A stretch of 64,000 nt of DNA from Asterias amurensis. Its lineage: Eukaryota > Echinodermata > Asteroidea > Forcipulatida > Asteriidae. Position 1 is the first letter of the stretch. Each line of letters opens with the position of its first letter. Shown piece by piece: positions 37,959 through 50,000 of the stretch. The stretch lies in NCBI RefSeq assembly GCF_032118995.1, contig NC_092648.1, positions 18,194,450 to 18,258,449 of the forward strand, given 5' to 3'. The notes beneath the pieces were generated by a model. That model ran no database searches. It was given only the letters and a program-made list of their open reading frames with translations, and was not told the DNA's origin. Position numbers and translations under genes: made by a program.

Positions 37959-38337
37959 CTAAAAGGCACTGAACGTTTGGTAACTGTCAAAGACCAGTAT
38001 TCTCACTTGGTGTATCCCAGCACATGCAAAAAATAACAAGCCTGTGAAAATGTGGACTCAATTGGTCATTAAAGTTGCAAGATAATAATGAAAAAAAAAG
38101 AAGAAAAACCTTGTTGACATAATAGTGTGCTTTCAGATAGGAATAAAAGGCTTCTGGCTAGAAGTCTTCTAGTATTTTAGTGAGAAATTACCTCTTTCTC
38201 AAAAACTATATTACTTCAGAGGGAGTCGTTTCTCACAATGTTTTATACTATCAACAGCTCTCCATTGCTCAATACCAAGTAAGGTTTTATGCAAATATAT
38301 ATCTTGAGTAATTACCAATAGTGTCCAGTGCCTTTAA
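37959..38337. mobile_element. TTAA MITE, family 1, inverted copy
   Basis: AAGGCACTGAAC left terminus, internal TGGTGTATC...CAC pair and right terminus GTGTCCAGTGCCT followed by TTAA. The left TTAA is mutated to CTAA. Confidence 0.8.
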
Positions 38338-39420
38338 ATGGTCATCCAAGACCTTGTAGGGTTGTTACCATGCGATAATAGACAACAGCTTTAGCTCAGT
38401 CCTTTATCACATAGCGACGATGCTGCTGTTAGCGAATCTGTCACCACTTTTTAATATTCCCTTTTATAATCAAACTGAAATCAATAACTTTCTATATACA
38501 ATACATGTATGCACAGTATTATCCCTATCTGCCAAACCATGAATTGTACACAGTTTCTTATTGAGGCATACTACTTACAGTGTATACCAGCCTTACAAAG
38601 TTACTTTTAAACCATTAGATACCATACATTGTGGTTAAATCACCACCATCCGCCCATATCCATTTCAATTTTAATTTTCCCAGTTCAAATGTCTGACAAA
38701 ATAACACATTGTATTTTTTTAGAAAAAGATGTTGAAATTTCTGGGGGATTGGTTTTGTTACAAACTTTATACATTGAGCGTTCAGAGTGCAACAAGTTAT
38801 TACAGTTATTTTGAATTACCAATCCTATACGCTGCCTTTGTCAAACTGATTGAATATCCACACTCAACAGAAACCCAGTCGCGGACAATGTACATTACAT
38901 ATTATTTATAGCTGGTAACGTATTTCTGCTCCACAAAACATTAATGTGCTTCAAAATTTTGTTTTACTCAACAGCTTCATCTCAAACTTATGACAACTTA
39001 TCAAATTAAAACATTATAGCGTAATGCAAACCTGCCAACATGAATACTTAAAAAATACATTAAAAATCTAATCAATTCAAATAATTAAAACCTAGTAGAA
39101 GATATTAACGACATTAGACATGTACCAGCTGACAATAATTTACATAATGCCCGGGCAAAATTGTTTTTTCTCTACACAGAACCATTTCCTTTACAAAAGA
39201 CAAAGAAATTGCATTTGATTGAATCAATATTGTGATTTCTTCTTGAACAGTAGAATTTTCTTTATGTCCAGTACTATTTTAAGTCCCAACTAAAAAACAC
39301 TAACCCCTCAAACCCCCCCCTCCCCACCCCCCAAAAAACCACCAGAAACTTGTAACATTTTAACAGCGATAATAGCAACACTGGTTAAAATTAAAAGACA
39401 ACATATAAAATATGGTTCAC

Positions 39421-39512
39421 TAAGACCAAGTAACTGGGGCATTGCACTCCTTTTTTCAAAAATTTGTGACATATGTCGAAAAAGGAGTCCAGCGCCCCAG
39501 TTATTTGGTCTA
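39421..39512. repeat. 92-bp hairpin
   Basis: Arms GACCAAGTAACTGGGGC and GCCCCAGTTATTTGGTC with an inner CTCCTTTTTT/AAAAAAGGAG pair. Confidence 0.85.
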
Positions 39513-40228
39513 GTTTATAGTACACTACCAGTATTATTAAAGGTATTATACAGAATTGGTAAAGCTGAAGAAGTAGTCGCAGACAGTACTCATGTTTTGT
39601 GTGATCAAAACCATACACAAAATAACAAAGCTGTAAAACTTTGGGCTAAACGCTGTGTTGTGAGTCGGGCGAGAAAAAAAAATTGAAAAAAAACTATGAC
39701 CATTGTCATCTGTAAACACATTGTCCTTAATTTTGTTAGAACTAAAATCACTTTATATTGCTGGGTTTTTTTGGGGGGTTTCCAAAATCATAAGCTTTCA
39801 GACTAACATCAAACACGAATATCTTTCATCCAAACCGATCCTCTATAATACCTTTCAATAAAAGATTTCGAAAAGGTAAAATAATTAATTGGTATGACAA
39901 AGAGTCTAGGAATGAATGTACGTCTTCAATAGAATGTTAAACCTCTGTGAATGAGCAAGGCAACACATTACAATGTTCCAGAACACCGAGTAGTTAATCT
40001 AAAAAACTGACTATTTAGCAAACCACAATTTCTTTTCTGATTTTGCAGGATATTCATAATCTGCACTTGTTTGGGCCTGCGGATACAAAATCAGACAACT
40101 TTCTGAACTGGATTTCAGGGGAGTTGGGACCTTATGGTTAACAGACTCATTGATGACAAAAAAACTAAGATCGAAGTTTGAGGACGAGTATTGAAACGAT
40201 GGTATTGCCACCTTTTAGTAACCCCTGG

Positions 40229-40376
40229 GGTCGATTTCACAAAGAGTGAGGACTAGTCCTAACTTAGGACTAGTCCTAGGAGATATACAAATTACATGGA
40301 TAGTCCTAAGTTAGGACGAGTAACTGGTCCTAACTCGAGATAAGACTAGTCCTAACTCTTTGTGAAATCCACCCCA
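40229..40376. mobile_element. Foldback MITE with GTCGATTTCACAAAGAGT ends
   Basis: A palindrome with ends GGTCGATTTCACAAAGAGT and ACTCTTTGTGAAATCCACC and inner repeats of GACTAGTCCTAA. It is a relative of the inner element at 30178-30345. Confidence 0.8.
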
Positions 40377-40766
40377 GGACTTATAGATTTCAAGGAGCTT
40401 CTGTGAACAGTATCCCCATTGCTAAAGAAGCAGATCATAAAGCATTATTTCTTCACACCTAAATAAAATAGCAGCTATTTATTTTCAATAGCAAAACATA
40501 CAAATGTCTGAATTCAGAACTATCTTATCCCTGGGTTCACCATTTAGGAGAACATACTGACCACAAGCAGCTTACACCAAAATGCCTAAAACAACCACAA
40601 GGTTTTACCTACTTCCATTAAGTGCACGACAAGAGGTCAAGGTAAAGGTCATGTCTGGATAAGATATTTTCCAATATTTGATAACACAGTATCAAACTTT
40701 CAACAACAAAAACTAAAAATTTTGTTTCATGTTATTTCTGTGGAAACTTTTACTAACAAAATTTGA

Positions 40767-41150
40767 TTAAAGACAGTGGACACTTGGTAGTTGTCAAAGA
40801 CTAGCCTTCACAGTTGGTGTATCTCAACATATGCATAAATTAACAAACCTGTGAAAATTTGAGCCAAATCGGTCATCGAACTTACGAGATGATAATGAAA
40901 GAAAAACACCCTTGTCACTCGAAGTTGTGTGCGTTTAGATGGTTGATTTCGAGACCTTAAGTTCTAAATCTGAGGTCTCGAAATCAAATTCGCTGAAAAA
41001 TTACTTATTTCTCGAAAACTATGGCACTTCAAAGGGAGCCGTTTCTCACACTGTTTTATACCACCAACCTCTCCCCATTACTCGTCACCAAGAAAGGTTT
41101 TATGCTAATAATTATTTTGAGTAATTACCAATAGTGTCCACTGCCTTTAA
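40767..41150. mobile_element. TTAA MITE, family 1
   Basis: TTAA, AGACAGTGGACAC, internal TTTCGAGACCTTAAG pair, GTGTCCACTGCCT and TTAA. Confidence 0.85.
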
Positions 41151-41223
41151 AGAACTAAACAGTACATTATTACAATGTCTGGGCGTTTTGTGGTGTGGCG
41201 ATCATACAGAAATTAATGATATC

Positions 41224-41598
41224 TTAAAGCCATTATACACTTTCGGTAAACAGTATTGTCCAAGTCCCACACTTCGTGTATCACAACTTATATATAAAAT
41301 AACAATCCTGTGGAAATTTAGGCTCAATCGGACATCGGAGTCGGGAAAAAATAACGGGAAAACCCACTCCTGTTTTCGCGCGTTTCGCCGTGTCATGACA
41401 TATGTTTATAACAAATCCGTAATTCTCGTTAACGAGAATTTATATTGTTTTACCGTTTTCTCAAAAAGTAAAGCATTTCATGGACTAATATTTCAAGAGA
41501 AGTCTTTCACCATTACCTTCTGTAAACCCTGTAAATTATTTGTAAATCTGTGAACTTTTTTTTTTTTTTTCTGTACCGAAAGGGTCCAATGGCTTTAA
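41224..41598. mobile_element. TTAA MITE, family 2
   Basis: TTAA, AGCCATTATACACTTTCGG, ..., CCGAAAGGGTCCAATGGCT and TTAA, with central TCTCGTTAACGAGAA. Same family as 7567-7943. It starts only 74 bp after the family 1 copy. Confidence 0.85.
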
Positions 41599-42236
41599 GG
41601 GTTAAGGAGCATGCAGTTTTTCCATTGTTTGTCACAGACTCAATTCTTTGTCACTTTTGGATGGTATACAGTTGCACTGAATTACTCGCTTCTAATAGTT
41701 CTTTGTTTTAAATACAATTGGATTCTGGAAGAGTACATTCATTCCTATTCTCTTATTTTTAACAAACATACAATACAACCAATCTATGAAGATGTTATGA
41801 AACTGTTTGTTAAAACAACCTTTTTTTGTTTAATATTTCGTCAGGGCTGTTGTGAATAATATGTACAATGTACATGCTTGTTTTGTAAGCAAATTGGATT
41901 TGGACAGTCTTCAAATGATATTTTTCTCAACAACTTCAAATGTATTGGAGTCTTTTTAAGACGAAAATACTTTTACAGTACTGGTGTGAACTTTGTAATC
42001 CAAATAACGGATTGCAAAAATCATCTTTTTAAAAAAGTATCACAAATCCCAAACTTTGTCTTTAATTTGACTTTGATCAAAATAACACATTGAGAAATTA
42101 AGGTTAAGGTCATAGATTGTTTTTTTTTGTCAACATAATGGTTTTAAATTAAAATGACACAAACTTTTGACCTTTCCTGACTACAACTCTTTCCCCCTCC
42201 AAATCAGAACATCTTTCTTCCCACCAAGACCTTGGC

Positions 42237-42415
42237 CTAATTTCATAGAGCTGCTTAAGCACAAGCATTAGCTAAACACAGAACAATTTTGCTTAGCAGA
42301 ATAAGGTCACTAACCAAAATTCCCCAAAGACAGGTTTCCTGCAAAATTTTGCTCAGTAGGACCGTTTAAGTTTTAACATTATTGTCTGCTTAAGCAGGTC
42401 TATGAACTTAGGCTA
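42237..42415. repeat. Foldback of the GGGCCCAATTTCATAG family
   Basis: CTAATTTCATAGAGCTGCTTAAGCA and an inverted TGCTTAAGCAGGTCTATGAA end. Better copies are at 45627-45878 and 53183-53466, with decayed fragments at 42836-43405 and 47737-47896. Confidence 0.65.
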
Positions 42416-42469
42416 AGACTCAAACAGCCATTGTCCTTTTCCCATCTCTTACCCCACCATACAAAAGAA

Positions 42470-42765
42470 AAAGACCCCCCCCCCCCCAAAAAAAAAAAAA
42501 AAACAAAGGCAAAAAAAAAAAAAAAAGCAACAGACAAACAAACAAACAAAGAAACAAAGAAACAAAAACAAAATCACACCTTTACAATTTAAACAGAAAT
42601 TCACAAAAATAGACAAAAAAGCTTCACTGACAACAAAACAAAAAAAAACTAAAATCACAAAGCACAGGAACAAGTACATATTCCTCTCAAAATAACACTG
42701 AACCTATAGAAAACATACCCTTTTTGTAAAAAAGAAAAGAAAAAAGAAAGACCATTAATTAAAAA
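42470..42765. repeat. A-rich low-complexity tract
   Basis: C-run, then long A-runs mixed with CAAACAAACAAAG units. No coding potential on the opposite strand beyond homopolymers. Confidence 0.9.
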
Positions 42766-43731
42766 AAAAACATCAACTAACATTTCCTATAAACAAAAAG
42801 TGAACTGCAGTAACATTTACATGTATAATAAACTGGGCCTTATCACATAAAGCTGTTATGCTTCACAATGCTTAGGCTGTGCTGTGTACAATTTGCAGTG
42901 TGACAGAGGGAAACAGTATGGTAACCCATTTCTGCTTTGCAAGACTAATTGATGCATTTTATAAATTTGTGCTTCACAACTTTACAAAATTGGGCCTAGC
43001 CAATTTCTTAAAGCTGTTTAGCAGAATTGGGGTCTGTTTCTGCTAAGCAAAATTTAAAGGGCAACCAGTCACAAACAATATGCATTATGCAACAATTTGC
43101 TGGTTAGAAAATGCTTTTTATATCTAGTAATAAACAAAAACTCAGGGTAAATTTAAATTAATTTTGGGTGACAAAGATTTTACTAAAACGTGATTTGAAC
43201 CTACGACCTCCAGATTTACGAGTCGGTACTCTGTAGGGTCCCAGCTTCTGAGAAGTCCCAGCTTCAGATCCTGTTCTATCATACATAAATCTGGAAGTGG
43301 CAGGTTCAAATCCTGTTTTAGTAAACTGTTCTTTGTTCTTTCAATATTAAGTTTTACAGTGCTAAGCAAGTTGATGTGCTTAACAGCTTTATGAAATTGG
43401 GCATATTGGTTTTACCATTAGAATTAGCAGATTAATTAAAATGAAATTGAAAAAGATGAATACAATATTTACAAATTTTAAAGAAATCCAATAATAGTTT
43501 CTCCCAATCTCGAATATACTCGGCTAATCATCATTCTGAGAAGCTGAGTTGCAACCCGGCTGTAAGGACACGGCTATGTGTTCAAGCCACAGCCATGCAA
43601 GGGTGCCTTTAGCAGCCAGCAATATCAAGCCATTTATGACCACAGAAAACAGCCAGAAGCACAAAGAAAGACATATGTCATTAAAATATGTATTGTAGCT
43701 CTGCTGTAAACTTGATCATCAAATATGCCTT

Positions 43732-43810
43732 TCTTAATATTCATGCATGTCGTCACCATTCTGAACCTCATTTTGGGTTAGAATTGTAACGTCATGCATG
43801 AATATTAAGA
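43732..43810. repeat. Small hairpin with TCTTAATATTCATGCATG arms
   Basis: An 18-bp perfect arm at 43732-43749 and its complement at 43793-43810, about 43 bp apart, some 200 bp past the NXF1 stop on the minus strand. Confidence 0.75.
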
Positions 43811-44011
43811 GAGTCGTATGTGGCTTACCACATCTTGAACACTGATTATTCAATTGAATTATAAAAAAGTCTCAGAAGTTTATAATGTACATATTTTTCT
43901 GTTTCAATTTTGCTATTGAATCATGGTGGAATATGTTGCTTTATACATAGGGAGAGAGCCTTGTACTAGTTTTATCTACCTTGGTTGCTCTAAAATGAAA
44001 CGTCCTTTCAA

Positions 44012-47000
44012 TCACTTGAAGGCTTCTGCTGGTATCTTGCCTTCAGCCTGAAAAAAAAATAAAAAAATAAAATGTTTAACAGACAAATACTATCACTATT
44101 GTTTTGAAGAGTACATTCATGCCCATGCTTGTAAATGTTACAATTTTCTTATTGTGCAAATTAGAGTGCTGCGGGTAACAGTGTATTATGTGTACTTACA
44201 TGTAGTTTGGTGAACTGCTCCCCAGCTTTACTGTAATCCCAGTTATTCTCGGATAAACATCTGGGGGAAAAAAAGAAAAAAAAACATAAAATAAGATATA
44301 TTCATTTAAGATCATGAAGAAACCACAAAGTCAAACAGGTAAACAATTATCAACAGCATCGGCAACATGATTTCCACAATTAAATTGACATCACATTTGT
44401 CTACGTCAAGAAAACAGGATGGAAAGATCACTGATAAATCACCGTTGCTTATTTGAATTGCTGCAGGACATGATCGAATTAATAATGGTATTTGCTTTTG
44501 CATGTGGGGGTTGGGAATATGAACTTACTGTGTTGAAAACTGAATATTCATTTTGGAATCTTTCATGAAACTGGCGATCATTTCTTGATGCTGTGACGTC
44601 AAGGTGCTGGCAATGTGCGCGGCCTCTTGAGGTACCCTCACTGGGCTTGGAGTTGGAGTAGGAGCAGGCGAAATAAATGCAGCCTTCAGAGACAAGAGGA
44701 AAATAAGGTACAAATATATAAAGCTGCACAAAAAAAACCAGCAAAAACTATCAAAGTTTAATCGACGTGACAGCAGGAACCAATTACATCTCTGTCTGCG
44801 GCATTCACGAACAAACACCAACATTCAGAAATCCGAGTCAGGATTCATGCATGAATCGATTTTCAGATTAAAATGTTTTGGGGTTTCAAAAAAACCTGAT
44901 CCCAAATTTCTTTGAAGGGAATCCTTTTTCAAAATAGTTCATACTAACAACAGCTGAATGTTCTTCTCACCATGTAAGTTTTTATGGTCATTAAGGTTTG
45001 GAGTCAGTACCAATCTAAGACCCTACCTTTTAGTTTAGCGGGCCTTTGGAAAAAAGTAGGAATATTTCACTGAGTACAAGGACTGTTCTACATGAAGTAT
45101 GCTCTAATATACATTTCAGCCTATCACGCTGCCCTTTTCCATTGCAAAACATTGCTCTGACTTTACACAAATTTCAGCTAGTAATGGAAGATTGCAAGTT
45201 GAGTCTTTATTTTTCTTGACAACTCGCAAGAATTTCAAAACCTACCTTCTGCTGAGCCTGTGTGGGATTCCTGATTGACAGATGATCGTTAATGATACAT
45301 AACGTCGGTGGTTGCATTACAGCTAGAAAGGTGCGACTGAACGATATCAACTGGGAGGTGGACCTACTGGTATTGACTGCAAGAAATGGTGGAAAAGAAC
45401 AGAGTTAACATCGGCACAGAACGATGTATTACCACAAACGAGTAATTAATAAAAGGGGTGTGTGGCAAAGCGGTCAACTCTGGTGTTTCTGACCAGCTGA
45501 GCGTGGGTTAGAGTCCTGGTTCTGAAGCAAGAACCCTTAGTTGCCTTTGGATGGGGCATAAACATGTTGGTCCTGTGTGTTGTGTTATGAACCCAGTGCA
45601 TTACTCGTTAAGAGAAGGGGTCTGCCCACCAGGGCCCAATTTCATAGCGCTGCTAAGCACAAAAATTTGCTTAGCATGAAATTGCTTCCTCGATAAAAAC
45701 AGGGTTACCAACCAAATTTACATTGGTTGCATATTACTTGTTACTGGTATTCAGCTGTTGTTTGCTTATCCTGAAAATCACATGGAAATTTGGCTGGTAA
45801 TCCTGTTTTTATCAAGGAAGAAATGTTCATGCTAAGCAAATTTTTGTGCTTAGCAGCTCTATGAAATTGGGCCCTGGTGTAAGCACAAACAAAATGGCCT
45901 TCAATGTACGTTGTGAGGTTTTGTGAATAGAAATGTAATAAAGAAATACATTCAAGTACCACACACTACAAGAAAAACAAAGGAGAAACAAAGACAAAAA
46001 TCTAGCGGATGAAAGTATAAATACTGTACTCACATTCTTTGAAGATCCCATGCACGGTAAAGCTCACAAGATTACCCTGTAGGATAAATAACAGAACAAA
46101 TATAAACAATTGCACGCTATTCACACCCACTAAACAATTTAGAATGATGACAAAATCATGTTCATAAACTGGGTTTTGAGTAGAATTTTACGAAATAACA
46201 CCAATGCAAATGATTCAAATCAATTAAAGTAACCCTACCTGAGCAAGGGATAGATCAACCTGGAACGAGTTGGTGTCATGCAGCGTAGGAGACATTTCAT
46301 TCAAAAAGGCGACAACCGATAGCTTGGTATGCTTGAAAAGCCTCAGTTCCTGACCTATACAGAGAGAAACCAAACAGAACATATAGCTAGAACTAAAGTA
46401 GGGTCATAGATGGGTTATGCTTATATAATGACAGAATGATAATTAAAGATACAATAAAAGTTACATGTGAAAGCTTCAGCCATGTCAGCTGAATTCAGTG
46501 TCTACTTGCTGAGACATCAGTAAAAAAATGTCACAGCATTTTTACAAGAACGTACAATCCATCAGCGTTAGGTGACAGCAGGTACCAACCACATCTCATA
46601 AGGTTTTATGCTAATAATTATTTTGAGTAATTACCAATAGTGTCCCCTGCCTTTAACACGATTGAGGTCCAACCTTACTCAAATCGAAATGGTGTAAAAG
46701 TTACTTACTTGGCTCTTTTATTCTGAGGAGATTGCGGCTTATTGAAAAGTATTTCTTCAAGTAGGAGGGCCCGCCAGAAACAGCTTGAGTAGTCAATGAG
46801 AAACAGGACTGATGGAAGAAAAGGAAAACCAACAAGGATTATAAGAAGTTTCTGGTGGGAAACATTTATAAAACTAGAACTAAGCAAACTAAAAAGGATT
46901 TGACAGGGGAAAACCTCTGTTTGTGTTACCAAATTGTTGATTTTAAAGCTTGTTTCCAGAAATTATAAATCAATATGACTTTTTTTAAACTGAATTTAAG

Positions 47001-50000
47001 GTGTTGCATAAATTGGTCTTATAATTAAAAAATATTCAAAAACCCGTCTTAAAATGTGTCTTTTAGTTTTAAGCACCCTGAGTATCTAACTGGTAAATAG
47101 GTGTGCTTGCTAAAAATGGTGTTCTTGAAATCAGAAACTTTTCTTGTCTCACTGCCAAAAATCTGAATAGAAACATTTTCAAGGGAGTGACACCTGAATT
47201 GGATTTTTTTTCTTCTTCTAATTCAAGGGTACCATTTTTAGCAGTGTATTATTTAGAATAATACGTTTAAAAAAAAGACAATTCTGACCTGCTCATGGTA
47301 AATCTCAATGAACTGTTGCCTGTCTCCAGAATCAAACACTGTGAAATACCTGCACAAAGGATAGGAGTTCAAAATGTTTATATCTGCAGTCAAGTTGGAA
47401 CACCACGCCATGTTATTGCAAAACAGTGTATCACTAACTGAAGACCCATGGTTAGCAAAAATCACACAAGTACCAATCCTGCAGACAAATATCTCCTTCT
47501 GAAGTACATAACATGTCAATATAGATTTTCTTTTAAACAACATCATTAAAGACTACCCAAATTAATGTTGTTATTTTCACATTTGAATGTGAAAACAAAC
47601 TAATTTCATTTTTATTCATTCATATTTATAAAATAAGAAACTGGCAGCACGAAGCTGAATAATGTGGCATTACAAGATAACAATATTGATAAAAATGAAA
47701 GATATGAAAGATACACAATTTTTCGTCGTTTGATCAGGGCCCAATTTTATAAAAAAAAAACAAGCAGCAGGTGCTGCTTAGCGAAAACAAAAAGTTAGTT
47801 GGAAACCAGTCACAACAATGTAAACTTAATGAGATTTTGACCGGTAACCTATTTCAAATAAGCTAGATTGGTCTATGCTTAGCAAATTTTTGTGCTCACA
47901 GGGTGACAACACATTGGGACCTGAAGCTATCTTCACTCCTTTTGTAACTTCCACATATTTTTGTTTTCAATTTCATCCAAGATGTTACCTTTACAAAGGG
48001 AAAAATAACAGTCCTTCCATCAGGAACAAAGTTCAAGTCTGGGAGACGTCAAATGTTTACTCACTGGCTTATGAATTTATCCAGAATTTTCTTGATGGCC
48101 TCGTTGCCAAAGAAGCTGTGTTGAACCGGTGGGAGGACTGTTGGCGTTTCTAAGTCAAACGTGATAGGAGGCGGGAGCTCTTTACCATCCTAAAAGAAGT
48201 ATGGAAAATGTTTAAAAGGGCTGTGTTGTCATGATCAAAGCCAGCCTATAGCTGACATTATGATCTCTCATACAGTTGCGAGTTGCATCCACCTTTATGG
48301 GAGCAACATTTCTGTTTCAAATATCAATAGTCAATACCATACTTTTATAGTTTTTAGCACATTTTCTATGGGCTGACATTTTAAGTAACAATTTCTGTAA
48401 TAAAATAAAACCACGAGGTTCACTTACTAGTCTCATCATCTTGGGGAAACATCTTCGAACAATACTGAAGAAATGTCCAGGAAAAATCATCAAAATTGCA
48501 GACATCGAACAGGGATAAAAAAAGGTGGATTAGTTGTGAGCCACATCATCATACTATCCCAACAAATTTCAACATTTAGAGATAAAAATGAAGAATTCTT
48601 GTGTATTTGGGTTTATGAGCAAAACAGAGAGATTTAGGCAAAAACTTTTTCAATTTGTTTTTCCATCAAAAAGTATTTTTTTTTTACTAAGTGAGATAAA
48701 ACTTGGACAAAATGGATGCATTAGATGTTAATCAACAAGGTCAAACTGCTGCATAGAAAATGCATTATAACAGCAGGGTGGCAGTCATACCATTGTGAAT
48801 AAGTTGTTGTTTTGACTGGTAACCCAATTAAGCAAAATAAAGTTTGTTGTGCTGAACATAGTTTTGTAGTGCTAATGCGTCAACATTTTTAAGCACATTT
48901 CTGTGGAACAAATCAACCTTCAATATTTCCCCGCTGTACTGACACAAAGGTACGTCAGTCTGGTAATATTTCAGAAATAAACAACTTGTATTATGTAGAA
49001 AAAGTGTGAACAAAACATGTGAATTAATGCATTCAACTCCACAACAATAAAACAGTTTGAATTGGTAGTTGTGTTACATATTAAGCAGGGGAAGAAAAAT
49101 AGGAACAGTTTCCTCTGGGCTTTTATTGCATAATAACCACACAGTTTCCCCTTCTTTTCATTATTTGTTTAGGGAATGTCAGCCTGCACCACAATATATT
49201 AAAGCTGCCAACATTTGTATCTTGCAATTCAGGAAAATTTTGCGCAATACTCAGGGTGATACTTGCAATTATTTCAACCTACTAGGGGAAAAGTTTCCAA
49301 AATTAGGGAGATTTTCAAGTTCATTAATCACAACATGGAAAGATTGCTTTATTTTCAGGGAACTTCCTGTCATGCCTGAAGTAGCATTAGGGAGCATGTA
49401 TTGTTGTTGTTTTTTTTGTGGGGGACTTACCTTTTTCACCTGAAACTCATGTTTCTACACTACAACTTACCACTTCAAGACAAGCTACATGTAAGGTAAC
49501 ATCTCAAGTGATATCAACAACATTCACAAAGAGGTGGAGGTGAAAGGGGTGGAGTGGTACATGCCAGACGTTTAATGCCACAAGAGGAATGTTACGAATA
49601 TGTGCATAGACAGTGACAGAGTAAAAGTGTGTTCTGTTGATCCATTTCATTTTATAACTGATGGATACTGTTCAGGTCCACAGTAAAAGGATAAATTGCA
49701 TAGTCAGAACAGTGGTTTGTAGTCCAAATGAATGGCTTTTGCTGTAAATACTTCACAGACACTATGATTCAATATGGCAGTTACCCGTTAGGTTCAGATA
49801 GTAGAATTTGTTTTAACTAATCATTGGAACTTTTGCGCGTAACTTGCATAGCCAGTACAGACATTTATCAATTGCCCAGTACACTTTGTAATTCAGAATA
49901 ATTTATGGCCAACCTGAATTAAAGAATATCCATTTTTTTTAGCGTGACCAGAAAGGGTTGGGTTCAAGGAATTGCCCAGAAACTAAAACTTCATTGTTTT

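Larger units (their letters stand above)
36873..44011. other. Seven-kilobase repeat-rich region without a gene
   Basis: It lies between the integrase-derived gene and the 3' end of NXF1. I see no exon-like open frames with splice sites. Identified contents are listed separately: an inverted repeat around 37190-37325, MITEs, hairpins and an A-rich tract. The first few hundred bases may be 3' UTR of the integrase-derived gene and the last few hundred 3' UTR of NXF1. Confidence 0.6.

Noticed and set aside
42449-42679. Cys/Phe-rich open frame on the minus strand
   Set aside because: It is the translation of A-runs and CAAACAAA low-complexity DNA.
48000-48060. Possible extra NXF1 exon upstream of the tandem donor at 48064
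   Set aside because: The exon 12 donor GTGAGT at 48059-48064 gives correct phase into exon 13; nothing is missing from the NTF2-like domain.
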